Below are positions 45,714 to 55,940 of a DNA stretch of 64,000 bases, piece after piece (the first letter of the stretch is position 1; every line of letters starts with the position of its first letter). The stretch covers positions 1-64,000 of the forward strand of contig NZ_JWLW01000067.1 of the NCBI RefSeq assembly GCF_000808575.1, in the 5' to 3' direction. This DNA comes from Alteromonas marina (GTDB lineage Bacteria; Pseudomonadota; Gammaproteobacteria; Enterobacterales; Alteromonadaceae). The position numbers were made by a program, and so were the translations under genes. Below the pieces are notes generated by a model that was given only the letters and a program-made list of their open reading frames with translations, did no database searches and was not told where the DNA came from.

Positions 45714-48139
45714 TCAACCTCTTTTTTATAGAATGTTCGGCTGTGAATAGGCTCGCTCGGTAGTAGGGGCGTTGGCGCGTGAGTGGCGTAGTCGTTAAAA
45801 CCTGCTGTAAAAAATTCTGACAGCGGATGACCGCTCTGCCCACCAGGTAAGGTTAAAATGGCATCTTCTAAGTGACCTGGGCTTACAAAAAATCGCTCCG
45901 ATGCGCCAAAGCTAGGGGCTTGCACTGCGGGCATGTAAGTATCGCCAAAGCCTTCCACTTGCTGCATATTTAACATGCTTCCTATTAATGGAATTTGACT
46001 AGCGAAGGGGTGCTCTACCGATAGGGCATTAACCTTACCCCAAGCTAGGGCTTCCATATCAGCTTCTACCGGAGAATACTTATCTAGTAACTTGTGTTTG
46101 GCTCGGCGGTAAGCGTCTACCAGTAACTCGTCGAAACTTTCAGTGTCTGCAGGCAACCAAGAATCAGGTTGGCTATGGATAAGCTGCCAGGTAGCTGGTT
46201 CAATACCTCTAAGCAGACTACGGCTGTTTACACCTTGTTGATCTAAGTTCGAAAGTAAACCACCAAAAAGGGTTTGTATCACTTCGCGCCTAAAGTGTTT
46301 AACTAAGGTATAGCCTACCGAGTCTTCACATGCGCATTCTTTCCACGCGTTTAAATAAGCAAGATCTGGCTTAAACTCAATATCTTGCATGTTCAGCAAG
46401 CCGTACAATAGGTGTTGCCATGGAATAAGAAAGCGAGCGTGATTATCTAACTGTATGGCGTAGAAATCGGTTTCACTGAAGGTGTCTTTTTCAAATAGCC
46501 TGTCCCTTATCTGCTGGCCGCGAGCACCCAGAGCATAGCCACCGTCGCCCCATACCTTGAAATCTTCAGCTGATATAACTCTGGCATTGGCTGTCCATAT
46601 TCTTCCCATTTCAGGGTTTAACAGCATAGGCAGTTTTGTAGCGCGTTCTGGCATCGTCGCGTCTTGCTGTTTTATAGCGGTGAACGACGCTTTTTTCCTA
46701 TCCAAAACCGCGCCGCCAGGTAGCCACGCAGCATTACCGGTTTCATCTACAATAACTAAGTTCTGTGTTGGGATGGCAATGCGCTTACCTATAGTAATAG
46801 CTTTTTGAACATCCTTTATGGTGCCGAAATTTATGATACCCAAATTAGCAGCAAAAGGATGGTGCGCTACCCAATTAAGCGCGTAACGCTTGCCGTTAAG
46901 TTCTCTTACAGGACCGTACTCGCTTACTTCAAATGTGAATTCATGCTCACCGTCGGGTAGGGGGATACGCTCTGTTACAGTGTTCGTGGGCGTTGTATTA
47001 TCTAGCTCTATCCAATCCACGTTATCAAGGTTCGCGTTTGTAAAGCCCCACGCGATATGACCGTTGGTACCCACCACTATTCCAGGTATACCTGGTAAAG
47101 AAACGCCCGTTACCTGCACCTTGCTACCCGATTCCTGGTAGTTAAGCTGGGCGCGATACCAAATAATAGGTACCCGCAAGCCTAAGTGCATGTCGTTTGC
47201 TAAAAGGCCTGCACCTGTTGCGGTGTGACTTCCGGTAACCGCCCAATTATTACTGCCGATATCGGGAAGTTCGGTACCCATGTATTGGGCACGAGCAATT
47301 GCCGTATTGTTGTATTTTATATGGTTTGCGCTAGATGGTGAGGCGTCTTGCTCTGTGTTTAAATCCGTGTTTTCTCCAGTGCCTTGTTCAGAATGTTGGT
47401 CGCGTTCGCTGTCTTGCTCATTAATAACGGCACGCAGCGAAGCAGGGTACTGTGGAATTTCAGCCTCTAGTAATGGTATTTCGCTGGCATCTAACGCAGC
47501 TTGATAGTTGCTTGGCTGCGTAATAAACCCATAAATATCGTTCCCAAAGGTTGTGAGCAAAGCTTCTCTTGCTAAATCTAGTTCTACCTGAGTACCTTGT
47601 AAGTCTAAATACATACTGTAAATAACAAGAATACTGTCGGTGGGTTGCCACTGTTTTATGTCAACACCTGCGGCTAGGTACTCAAAAGGCGGTAGGGTGT
47701 ATTCCGACAAAGCGTCATTAACACCGTGCGCATAGCGTACCAAAAGCTCTTGTTGTTTAGAGGGAAGGTAATCAAACACGGCTTTTGCACGTTTTTCGAA
47801 TTGGTGAAAGCGGGCTTTTTTATCAATGTCTAGGGCTACATCACCCACCCATTGCGACAAACTTCCCGAAGCGGCGCGCCGCTGTAAGTCCATTTGAAAA
47901 AAGCGGTCTTGTGCGTGGGCAAAGCCTAAAGCGTAGGCTGCATCGAAAATATCGTCGGCGTTAATGACGGCATGACCTAAGCCGTCGCGGCTTAACTCGG
48001 TGGGTGCGTTTACGTGATAGGTGGCACTATTGCCATCAAGCGCGGGTAAGCTTAGCCGAAGCGATATATAAAGCCCCAAAGCCACTATTAGAAGCAGTGT
48101 TAAAACACTTAAAACCAACCACTTGAACCAATTTATCAC
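45710..48139 (-). CDS. Penicillin acylase family protein (Ntn hydrolase)
   Basis: An 809-residue periplasmic Ntn hydrolase precursor. The N-terminal signal/TM segment is WLVLSVLTLLLIVALGLYIS. The alpha part includes ALGFAHAQDRFFQMDLQRRA; the nucleophile Ser that becomes the beta-chain N-terminus is in DIGSNNWAVTGSHTATG (about residue 290), followed by LLANDMHLGLRVPIIWY and a beta-chain end with LPGGQSGHPLSEF. Family members cleave amides such as penicillins or N-acyl-homoserine lactones; the substrate here is unknown. A spacer rich in Glu, Gln and Asp lies before the processing site. Start codon GTG. Confidence 0.88.
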   Translation of the reverse strand: MINWFKWLVLSVLTLLLIVALGLYISLRLSLPALDGNSATYHVNAPTELSRDGLGHAVINADDIFDAAYALGFAHAQDRFFQMDLQRRAASGSLSQWVGDVALDIDKKARFHQFEKRAKAVFDYLPSKQQELLVRYAHGVNDALSEYTLPPFEYLAAGVDIKQWQPTDSILVIYSMYLDLQGTQVELDLAREALLTTFGNDIYGFITQPSNYQAALDASEIPLLEAEIPQYPASLRAVINEQDSERDQHSEQGTGENTDLNTEQDASPSSANHIKYNNTAIARAQYMGTELPDIGSNNWAVTGSHTATGAGLLANDMHLGLRVPIIWYRAQLNYQESGSKVQVTGVSLPGIPGIVVGTNGHIAWGFTNANLDNVDWIELDNTTPTNTVTERIPLPDGEHEFTFEVSEYGPVRELNGKRYALNWVAHHPFAANLGIINFGTIKDVQKAITIGKRIAIPTQNLVIVDETGNAAWLPGGAVLDRKKASFTAIKQQDATMPERATKLPMLLNPEMGRIWTANARVISAEDFKVWGDGGYALGARGQQIRDRLFEKDTFSETDFYAIQLDNHARFLIPWQHLLYGLLNMQDIEFKPDLAYLNAWKECACEDSVGYTLVKHFRREVIQTLFGGLLSNLDQQGVNSRSLLRGIEPATWQLIHSQPDSWLPADTESFDELLVDAYRRAKHKLLDKYSPVEADMEALAWGKVNALSVEHPFASQIPLIGSMLNMQQVEGFGDTYMPAVQAPSFGASERFFVSPGHLEDAILTLPGGQSGHPLSEFFTAGFNDYATHAPTPLLPSEPIHSRTFYKKEVE

Positions 48140-48225
48140 GTGTAAAACTCCCTATTTTTCTCTATCCTAACCACAGAACTAGCAAAATTGAAGTGATGTT
48201 TTATGACACATACTAAGGCGGTGCC

Positions 48226-49248
48226 GTGGGGCCATTAATGTTGGATTGTCAGGCCGAAGAACTTCTGCCTGAAGAAAAGGAAAAATTAGCCCATCCTGTT
48301 GTGGGTGGCGTAATTTTATTTAGTCGTAATTATCATGACAAACGCCAGCTTTTTGAACTGGTTAAAGATATAAGGCGCTATGCAAAACGCCCAGTGCTAA
48401 TAGCCGTCGATCATGAAGGGGGGCGCGTTCAGCGCTTTCGCGAGGGCTTTACCGCTATACCTGCAATGGGTGATATTTTAAAGCAGTCAGAACATCAGGA
48501 TGAAAGTGCAGCGTACGCTAAGGCGTGCGGGCTAGTATTAGCCCACGAGCTTAAAACTCTAGATATCGATTTTAGCTTTGCGCCGGTACTTGATATTAAC
48601 GGTGTGTCGCAAGTTATTGGCGACAGAGCATTTGCTGACAATGCACGTGAGGTCATACGCCTTGCTACCCACCTTATTCAAGGGTTAAAAGCCGTGAATA
48701 TGCCTGCTATAGGCAAGCACTTTCCAGGGCACGGTAGCGTGGCGCCAGACTCGCACATAGCACTACCAGTAGATGAGCGCGATTTTGAGGAGATCCGTAG
48801 CACCGATATGGTGGTGTTTGAACGATTAATAGAGCGTTCAATGCTTGATGGCGTTATGCCTGCACATGTTATTTATAGCCAGGTGTGCGATAAACCGGCT
48901 GGGTTTTCACCCAAATGGCTACAAGATATACTTAAGCGTGATTTGCGCTTTGGTGGCGCTGTATTTTCTGACGACTTGTCTATGCATGGAGCAAGTGTTG
49001 CCGGAAGCTATGTGGAGCGCGCTGAGGCTGCGCTAAATGCTGGCTGCGACATGGTCCTTGCTTGCAATAATCCAGAAGGGGCCGAGAGTATTCTAGATGG
49101 ATTAGAAGCACGCTTTTCTGACTTGAAAGAGGGCGACTCAAAGAAGCAAGAGAAAGTTATGGCGCTTTACGGGCGGGTTATGCCTGCAGGGCTTAATGAT
49201 AAGTACGACAGTGCCGTTGAGTTGATAAAGCAATTAAGCGAACGGTAG
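48226..49248 (+). CDS. nagZ: Beta-N-acetylhexosaminidase (cytoplasmic, peptidoglycan recycling)
   Basis: A 340-residue GH3 enzyme. GPLMLDCQAEELLPEEKEKL, VGGVILFSRNYHD, AVDHEGGRVQRFREGFTAIP, the catalytic His loop GKHFPGHGSVAPDSH and the nucleophile segment FSDDLSMHGASV match NagZ closely. It releases GlcNAc from anhydro-muropeptides in the cytoplasm; in many species the products influence beta-lactamase induction. The GTG start gives the standard MGPLMLD N-terminus. Confidence 0.95.
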   Translation: MGPLMLDCQAEELLPEEKEKLAHPVVGGVILFSRNYHDKRQLFELVKDIRRYAKRPVLIAVDHEGGRVQRFREGFTAIPAMGDILKQSEHQDESAAYAKACGLVLAHELKTLDIDFSFAPVLDINGVSQVIGDRAFADNAREVIRLATHLIQGLKAVNMPAIGKHFPGHGSVAPDSHIALPVDERDFEEIRSTDMVVFERLIERSMLDGVMPAHVIYSQVCDKPAGFSPKWLQDILKRDLRFGGAVFSDDLSMHGASVAGSYVERAEAALNAGCDMVLACNNPEGAESILDGLEARFSDLKEGDSKKQEKVMALYGRVMPAGLNDKYDSAVELIKQLSER

Positions 49249-49378
49249 GTGTTATACCTACCGTTTTATTCATCGTTTATATTAGTAAGTTATCTCGGTG
49301 TACGTTTGTCTGCTCTATAGCTGATTTAATGAGTGCCTGTTTCCATGGGCGCATCATTGGCAATTCGATACCCGCATT

Positions 49379-49894
49379 TTACACCTTAGTTTCGTCTACC
49401 CCGGCTTCTACATTCATAAAGCGCGCAAACGTGAAAAGGAAGTCGCTTAAGCGGTTTAAATACGCGTGTACTACTTCGGGTACGTCGTAGTGTTTGGCAA
49501 GGCTGATAACAGCGCGTTCAGCACGGCGACATACAGCGCGGCATACATGAGCTTGCGCAGCAGCTTTGCAGCCGCCGGGCAGTACGAATGACGTATTGGG
49601 CGGCATTTTACTTGTAATGGTGTCTATCAGGCTTTCTAGGCTTTCAACGTCGGCTTGCTTTAATGTAGAGCTTGCAGAGATGGCAAAACCAGCTTGGAAC
49701 AGGTTACGCTGAATATCGTGCAGGATAGGCTGATGTGCTTTATCAACATGAGCGGCTAGCAAACCAATATGGCTATTGAGTTCATCCATGTCGCCGTAGC
49801 TCTGTACCACCAAATCATCTTTATCAACACGTACGGCTTTGTCGGCATAAATCTGTGTACTGCCTTTATCACCAGTGCGAGTGTAAATTTTCAT
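49379..49894 (-). CDS. Cob(I)alamin adenosyltransferase, PduO type
   Basis: A 171-residue ATP:cob(I)alamin adenosyltransferase. Motifs: KIYTRTGDKGSTQIYADKAV (ATP binding), VQSYGDMDELNSHIGLL, RAVCRRAERAVISLA (conserved RxxxRRAER) and YLNRLSDFLFTFARFMN. It converts cobalamin to adenosylcobalamin. The ATG at 49894 is used instead of a TTG three codons upstream, because it gives the usual N-terminus. Confidence 0.92.
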   Translation of the reverse strand: MKIYTRTGDKGSTQIYADKAVRVDKDDLVVQSYGDMDELNSHIGLLAAHVDKAHQPILHDIQRNLFQAGFAISASSTLKQADVESLESLIDTITSKMPPNTSFVLPGGCKAAAQAHVCRAVCRRAERAVISLAKHYDVPEVVHAYLNRLSDFLFTFARFMNVEAGVDETKV

Positions 49895-50021
49895 AAAAAC
49901 CAATTCTCTTAACTAAATTTTTTGCTGCTTTTAACCAGTGCCTTAACGCGATGCTAAAAACTTACTGTTAGCAAACTTTGCAACCTAGAAAGCGCCCAAT
50001 CTTTAGCAAGCGCGCATAATG

Positions 50022-51590
50022 CTATTCGCTGACATCAGGGCGATTGTAACGGCGAATTTGTACCACAAAGCCAAATAGAGGATGGTCGAAGTAGTGGAGT
50101 TGAGTACTTATTACACGACGTTGTTCGGCTAACGGGACTGACACTAACTTATATTCGGTTGGTGTTGCTTGGCCAGCAGATGCGGCGTTACTTTCTTCAC
50201 TACTAAAGTAACTTAGCGGCACTGGTTGGCGGTAGAACATCTCACCATCCACATGAAGATACGGCACGCGGTTAATGTATTTAAGGAATACTTTTATTGT
50301 GCCGTCAATTTCCCAAATGGGTGTTCTAAGCGATGGGTCTAGGGCGTTGTCGTCGCCTTGCTCCACAATTATGGCGGTATCCAATGCTTTAAACGCTTCA
50401 TATTTTATAGCTTGTGGCTTCGATAGCCGGCGGTCAATATCAGCAAAGATATCTGAAGTGGTGGCTATTTCGGTTACGCTTTGAGTGGTTGTACTGCCTT
50501 CGTTACTATTCAAATCTGCAGTAGCGTCATAGCCGAACTCTGACTCACTGTTGGCTGACTTAATAAGTGCTGTGTTGCTTTGCTGCGCTCGCATGTCGCC
50601 ATTTAAGTCGAATTTCTGCGCGTAGTTCTGACCGCCGAAGAGTCGAACGTCAAAAGCGTTGTTTTGGCCGAACATAACAGGCTGGCGCCAGGTAGCATGA
50701 AATAAGCGCTCCAGTTGTCGGTTCGAACGAATTTGGCGAGAAATAGATGATAGTGCTTGTTGCTCACTAGTTAGTAGGTGAGCTTTTGAAGCTAGAGGCC
50801 AGTCATGCCCTTCAACCACAATAGGCAGGCTAGCAGGGGCGGGCATTCTGTTGTCAGGCTTGTTAACCTTCCAGACAATAGCCGGCTTCAGTGTAGACTG
50901 AATTGGGAGAGTGTGGTCTGAGGTATCGTTTGTTAGTGATTCGCTGCTTACATCAGCCTCTGTTGCGGCCATAACGTTTAGCACAGTGTTAAATTCTGCG
51001 CTAAGCCAAGGCTTTGCTTCTTCGCAATATTTAAAGGCAGGTACAGTAACAGGCGCAGTTTTTTTTACGCCAAAAAACGATGTCCAGTAGCTAGCGATAG
51101 TGGCTGCATCTGGTGCGTTACCTGCAACTTCTTCATTTGCATAGCCAAGGTTTTCGGTATAACCCAGCGATAAATAAGGCTCGCGATCTTGGCTGGTATT
51201 TAAACCTTCCTCACTTTGAGAGCTATCTCGCTGCCCGCTATTGGCACTAGGTTGTAACAAGAAGTCTATGTCTTTTGAAGGAATGTCAAAAAGGGTTTCG
51301 TTTGGCCATTTTATTGCAGTGTCTGCACCGCAAACGGGTAAGCCTTGCTTCAAATAGCTAATATCTGGTGCAATAACGTCGCTGATGATGTCTGCCTGAG
51401 CGCGAGGGGCTGACAGGTCGTCAGCCAGTGAAAATTGCTCTTCTAACTCCGTCAGCGCCACGTTGCGTTTAAATGCAATCACTTCCACATCAAACCACCA
51501 GTTGTCATTGGCGTGGGCCGTGGTTGAAATTGTTGTTAAAAATACAGCGCTAATTGATGCGACTAACGGGCACCAGCGAGATAACTTCAT
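50022..51590 (-). CDS. CsiV family periplasmic protein
   Basis: A protein of 522 residues with a signal peptide (LVASISAVFLTTISTTAHAN) and the CsiV-type domains split by Ser/Thr-rich linkers: an N-terminal WWFDVEVIAFKRN and a C-terminal part WEIDGTIKVFLKYINRVPYL, QRRVISTQLHYFDHPLFGFV. CsiV was described in Shewanella as a peptidoglycan-binding partner of UmoB/CsiV functions; the precise role here is uncertain. The ATG lies one base after the mfd stop, so it is probably co-transcribed with mfd. Confidence 0.75.
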   Translation of the reverse strand: MKLSRWCPLVASISAVFLTTISTTAHANDNWWFDVEVIAFKRNVALTELEEQFSLADDLSAPRAQADIISDVIAPDISYLKQGLPVCGADTAIKWPNETLFDIPSKDIDFLLQPSANSGQRDSSQSEEGLNTSQDREPYLSLGYTENLGYANEEVAGNAPDAATIASYWTSFFGVKKTAPVTVPAFKYCEEAKPWLSAEFNTVLNVMAATEADVSSESLTNDTSDHTLPIQSTLKPAIVWKVNKPDNRMPAPASLPIVVEGHDWPLASKAHLLTSEQQALSSISRQIRSNRQLERLFHATWRQPVMFGQNNAFDVRLFGGQNYAQKFDLNGDMRAQQSNTALIKSANSESEFGYDATADLNSNEGSTTTQSVTEIATTSDIFADIDRRLSKPQAIKYEAFKALDTAIIVEQGDDNALDPSLRTPIWEIDGTIKVFLKYINRVPYLHVDGEMFYRQPVPLSYFSSEESNAASAGQATPTEYKLVSVPLAEQRRVISTQLHYFDHPLFGFVVQIRRYNRPDVSE

Positions 51591-51591
51591 G

Positions 51592-54500
51592 TTATCGCGA
51601 CTCCTTTGCAAAATCGGCAATAATATCGCTAATAAACGCGATGCGCTCTTTAGCTGTTTCGGTCTTTTTCACCAAACGCAGTTTTTGGCTACCTTCAAAC
51701 TTAAAGGTGTTGGGTTTGGTTTGTACCAAGCTAATAATAAAGCCTGGGTCGACCTTGGTAGTTTCTTTAAACTCTATGGTACCGCCTTGGGCCGACAAGT
51801 CTACTTTTAGAATGCCTAATTCTTGGGCTTTTAGTTTAATTTCAGCTACTTCTATCAAGTTTTTAGCAGGCTCTGGTAATAGGCCAAAGCGGTCAATACA
51901 TTCTACCTGGAATTCATCAATGTCGTCTTGCGTTGTGCAGCTTGCCAGGCGTTTATATAGCGATAGGCGAGTATTCACGTCGGCAATATAATCTTCAGGT
52001 AACAGGGCTGGAATACGAAGTTCAACTTCGGTATGGCCTGAGGTTGCATCGTCTAATGACGGCTCTCTACCTTCTTTAAGCGCGTTAACGGCTTTATCAA
52101 GCATGTCCATGTAAAGGCTAAAACCAATGCTGGCGATTTGCCCTGATTGGTCATCGCCTAACAGTTCACCGGCACCACGAATTTCTAAATCGTGCGTAGC
52201 AAGGGCGAAACCTGCACCTAAATCTTCAAGCTGAGATATAGCTTCTAAACGTTTCACTGCATCTTTTGTCATTCGCTTTGGATGCGGTGTTAACAGGTAA
52301 GCGTAGGCTTGGTGGTGTGAACGACCTACACGGCCACGAAGCTGGTGCAGCTGCGCTAAGCCTAAATGGTCGGCTCTATCCATAATAATGGTGTTTGCGC
52401 TTGGTACATCAATACCGGTTTCAATGATAGTGGTACAAACAAGCACGTTGTAGCGCTGGTGGTAGAAGTCGCTCATTACGCCTTCTAATTCGCGCTCGCG
52501 CATTTGACCGTGGCCCATTGCAATACGTGCTTCGGGTACAATTTCCGCAATTTCCTCCACCGTGCGTGCAATGCTTTCCACTTCATTGTGAAGGAAGTAA
52601 ACCTGACCACCACGTAATATTTCACGCATGATGGCTTCGCGAATAACGGCTTTGTTTCGCTGCTGCACAAAGGTCTTAATAGATAAACGACGGGCCGGCG
52701 CTGTAGCAATAATCGATAAGTCGCGCATGCCAGATAGCGCCATGTTAAGCGTACGTGGAATAGGCGTTGCGGTAAGGGTTAGAATATCTACATCGGCACG
52801 CAGTGACTTGAGCTTCTCTTTTTGACGCACGCCAAAGCGGTGTTCTTCGTCGATGATCACAAGGCCTAAGTCTTTGTATTTTATATCGCTAGATAGCAAT
52901 TTATGTGTGCCTACCACGATATCGACTTTGCCTTCGCCGATGCGCTCAACCACAGATTTTTGCGCTTTACCGCTTACAAAGCGGCTCATGACTTCAATTT
53001 CAAACGGCCATGCCGCAAAACGGTCTTTAAAGTTCTCATAGTGTTGCTGCGCAAGCAGGGTGGTAGGCACTAATATGGCCACCTGTTTACCAGCATTAGC
53101 GGCAAGGAAGGCTGCGCGCATAGCAACTTCTGTTTTACCAAAGCCTACGTCGCCGCATACTAAGCGGTCCATCGCTGAAGGACTGCCCATATCGTGCATA
53201 ACCGCAGCAATGGCTTGGGCTTGGTCGGGCGTTTCTTCAAAGGGGAAACTGTCTGAAAATGCTTGGTAATCGTCCCAATTAATTTGGTAGGCAAAACCTG
53301 GCTTGGCTGCGCGGCGAGCGTATACATCTAAAAGCTCGGCGGCTACGTCACGTACTTTTTCAGCGGCTTTTTGCTTGGCCTTTGACCATGCGTCAGAGCC
53401 TAAAGCACTGACTGGCGCGCTGTCTGCGTCTCCGCCGGTATAGCGAGATATCAAGTGAAGCGAAGCAACAGGCACATAAAGCTTAGATTGCTTGGCGTAC
53501 TCAATACATAAATATTCAGTAGCAACGCCGCCTGCATCTAGTGTTTGTAGCCCTAGATAACGGCCCACACCGTGGTCTAAATGCACTACAGGTTGGCCAA
53601 TAGAAAGTTCGGCCAAGTTACGAATAATGGCACTTTCATCGGTGGCGGTGCGTTTATCGCGTAGACGGCGCTGACTTACTTTTTGGCCTAGTAACTCCGT
53701 TTCCGTAATAAATAACAGTTCGCCTTCCTGGGTTTGCCAGCGAAAGCTGTTATCAACCATACCTACCGTGATTCCAATAGTATCGTGGCTTGCTATGAAG
53801 TCGCTGAAGCTATCAATAATCTTGGGTTTTATGCCTGCTTTGGCAAGCACAGTGATTAAGCCTTCTCGTCTGCCTTGGGTTTCAGCACAAAACAGTACTT
53901 TAGCCCCGTTGTCAGTAGCCTGATTTACGGTTTTAATAAGTCTTTCAGCAGGTACTTTTTTCTGCGAGTTAATCGCAATGTCATCAAGCTTTTCACACTG
54001 AAGGTTGGTAGACCCCTGTTTTTCTTCAAGTACCTTGCTGGTTAGAGAAGCACGAGGCCACTGTTTGATGGCTCCAAATAGTTCGTTGATGGGTAAGAAC
54101 AATTCATCTGGCGCAAGTAGCGGGCGAGCTAGGTTATAGCGATATTGCTCGTAACGTTCTTGTACATCGGCCCAGAAGAACTCGCTGGCGTCTTGCACAT
54201 CACCGTGAAGTAGAAGCAGGCTTTTTGGGTGAAGGTAGTCAAAGAGCGTGGCGGTTTTTTCAAAGAAAAGGGGAAGGTAATACTCCACACCGCTTGGCAT
54301 GGTGCCTTTGCTTACCTGAGAAAAGACACTTTCAGAGGCGTTGTTTACATCGAACTTTTCTAAAAACTGCTGGCGGAAAAGGGTGATTGCTTCTTTATCT
54401 GTTGGGAATTCACGGGCCGGTAGTAAGCGAATTTTATTTACCGCTTCACCCGAACGCTGGGTTTCCGTATCGAAATAGCGAATAGAGTCAATTTCATCGT

Positions 54501-55089
54501 CGAACAAGTCTATTCGAAACGGCTGGTCGCTTCCCATTGGGAATAGGTCGATAATGCTTCCGCGTACCGAGAATTCGCTGTGGCTCATCACCTGGCTAAC
54601 GTGAAGATAGCCAGCTTGCTCTAAGTTGCGCCTAAATTGGTCTCTGTCTAAGGTGTCGCCTTTGTTTAGCATCAGTAGGTACTTTGCTAAATAGTCGGTA
54701 GGCGCAAGGCGCTGCATAAGCGTGTTAACAGGAACAATAAAAACGCCTTCGACTTGTTGGGTAAAGCGAAACAGCGTTTCTAATCTTTGCGAAACAATAT
54801 CTTGATGAGGTGAAAAGGAGTCGTATGGCAGCGTTTCCCAGTCTGGAAACAGGGTAATGGGCGTATCTTTTTGATTATCGCTTAAGAAAAATGCTATTTC
54901 TTTTTCAAGCTTCATTGCCGATGGCGTATCGGCGGTAATTAATACAATAGGGCCTTTATATTGGTTTAGCGTTTGGCTGATACACAGCGCGGCGCTGCTG
55001 CCTTGCAGTTGGCCCCATTGTTTGTGATCTTGTGATGAGGCTTCTTTTTTAGGCGCAGGTAATGGAAGCGATAATAAAGTGGCTGTCAT
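51592..55089 (-). CDS. mfd: Transcription-repair coupling factor
   Basis: An 1165-residue protein of standard length. Order: UvrB-homology region with SQTLNQYKGPIVLITADTPS, RNA polymerase interaction domain (GQPVVHLDHGVGRYLGLQTL), RecG-like helicase with Walker A VCGDVGFGKTEVAMRAAFLA and the DEEH box LVIIDEEHRFGVRQKEKLKS, motif VI region LHQLRGRVGRSHHQAYAYLL, and the C-terminal TRCF domain. It removes stalled RNA polymerase and recruits UvrA. The downstream csiV-like gene is one base away. Confidence 0.97.
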   Translation of the reverse strand: MTATLLSLPLPAPKKEASSQDHKQWGQLQGSSAALCISQTLNQYKGPIVLITADTPSAMKLEKEIAFFLSDNQKDTPITLFPDWETLPYDSFSPHQDIVSQRLETLFRFTQQVEGVFIVPVNTLMQRLAPTDYLAKYLLMLNKGDTLDRDQFRRNLEQAGYLHVSQVMSHSEFSVRGSIIDLFPMGSDQPFRIDLFDDEIDSIRYFDTETQRSGEAVNKIRLLPAREFPTDKEAITLFRQQFLEKFDVNNASESVFSQVSKGTMPSGVEYYLPLFFEKTATLFDYLHPKSLLLLHGDVQDASEFFWADVQERYEQYRYNLARPLLAPDELFLPINELFGAIKQWPRASLTSKVLEEKQGSTNLQCEKLDDIAINSQKKVPAERLIKTVNQATDNGAKVLFCAETQGRREGLITVLAKAGIKPKIIDSFSDFIASHDTIGITVGMVDNSFRWQTQEGELLFITETELLGQKVSQRRLRDKRTATDESAIIRNLAELSIGQPVVHLDHGVGRYLGLQTLDAGGVATEYLCIEYAKQSKLYVPVASLHLISRYTGGDADSAPVSALGSDAWSKAKQKAAEKVRDVAAELLDVYARRAAKPGFAYQINWDDYQAFSDSFPFEETPDQAQAIAAVMHDMGSPSAMDRLVCGDVGFGKTEVAMRAAFLAANAGKQVAILVPTTLLAQQHYENFKDRFAAWPFEIEVMSRFVSGKAQKSVVERIGEGKVDIVVGTHKLLSSDIKYKDLGLVIIDEEHRFGVRQKEKLKSLRADVDILTLTATPIPRTLNMALSGMRDLSIIATAPARRLSIKTFVQQRNKAVIREAIMREILRGGQVYFLHNEVESIARTVEEIAEIVPEARIAMGHGQMRERELEGVMSDFYHQRYNVLVCTTIIETGIDVPSANTIIMDRADHLGLAQLHQLRGRVGRSHHQAYAYLLTPHPKRMTKDAVKRLEAISQLEDLGAGFALATHDLEIRGAGELLGDDQSGQIASIGFSLYMDMLDKAVNALKEGREPSLDDATSGHTEVELRIPALLPEDYIADVNTRLSLYKRLASCTTQDDIDEFQVECIDRFGLLPEPAKNLIEVAEIKLKAQELGILKVDLSAQGGTIEFKETTKVDPGFIISLVQTKPNTFKFEGSQKLRLVKKTETAKERIAFISDIIADFAKESR

Positions 55090-55147
55090 GACGTCCTGTT
55101 TTTTAAGTGCAAGATGAGTCTTACGGCTTATATACTGTTGTTAGGGG

Positions 55148-55750
55148 TTATTCAGATCCCGCTTTTTTCTCTTTCGCCCGTTTTCTTAGTTGCTGTGTTT
55201 GAATATGCAAACTGGCGCGAACTAAAAGCTCCTGATCTTGCTCTCGAATGGTATTAAAAATAAAGGCGATATGGTAACTATCTTCAACTTGCTCGCAAGT
55301 AATAACTTCGCCAAAACAAAAAATTGCTGCGGCTTCGGCATCAAGAAAAAGCTTTAGTTCAGCGTGTGTCCCTACTTCTAGTGGGTCACTCGACTCAATA
55401 ATTACGCCACCACCACCCAGTTTTACCGTTTTGAAGCGGTATTCTGGTTCGTCTTGCTGGTGCAACACAAACGACATCATTAGGTCAATTTTTCGGGACT
55501 GATGATTTAGGTATTCGGCCAAGGTTTCGGCGTGATCACCCAAGTTTCTTAATGGGCGAATTGCCTGCGCTTCTAAAGCGGCCATTTCACTGGCAATGCG
55601 AAATGCATAGGGCATCGATTCTTCTAGGTTTTCTTCATCAGGTACTTTTTCATTGGCACCTAATGGGCGCACGTTTGCATTTATGCTGTGTGCAATAGAA
55701 AAGTATTCATCGAATTGGGCTTTTTTTTGTTCTAGGCTTAGTTCGCTCAC
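55148..55750 (-). CDS. PilZ-domain protein
   Basis: A 200-residue cytoplasmic protein with a helical N-terminal part (1-110) and a PilZ-like beta-barrel (about 110-185: FKTVKLGGGGVIIESSDPLE, GTHAELKLFLDAEAAAIFCF). The classical c-di-GMP motifs RxxxR and D/NxSxxG are not clearly complete (GGGGVIIES stands where NxSxxG is expected), so c-di-GMP binding is uncertain. Start GTG with GAGGA upstream. It lies 58 bases upstream of mfd on the same strand. Confidence 0.75.
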   Translation of the reverse strand: MSELSLEQKKAQFDEYFSIAHSINANVRPLGANEKVPDEENLEESMPYAFRIASEMAALEAQAIRPLRNLGDHAETLAEYLNHQSRKIDLMMSFVLHQQDEPEYRFKTVKLGGGGVIIESSDPLEVGTHAELKLFLDAEAAAIFCFGEVITCEQVEDSYHIAFIFNTIREQDQELLVRASLHIQTQQLRKRAKEKKAGSE

Positions 55751-55940
55751 ATTATTCCTCTGCCACTAATTCTTGTGCAGTTAGTAACTTATAAGTAGTA
55801 TACCGACCACGTAGTATACCCACTTTACTATTTTGGGGTTAACCCGTCATCTCGCCTTTGGGCTACTTATCTGAATTATTTATTCATTAAGCATAGCTAA
55901 ATGTAAGGCAGATTACCGTATTACTGAAAAGCAAGGCGCT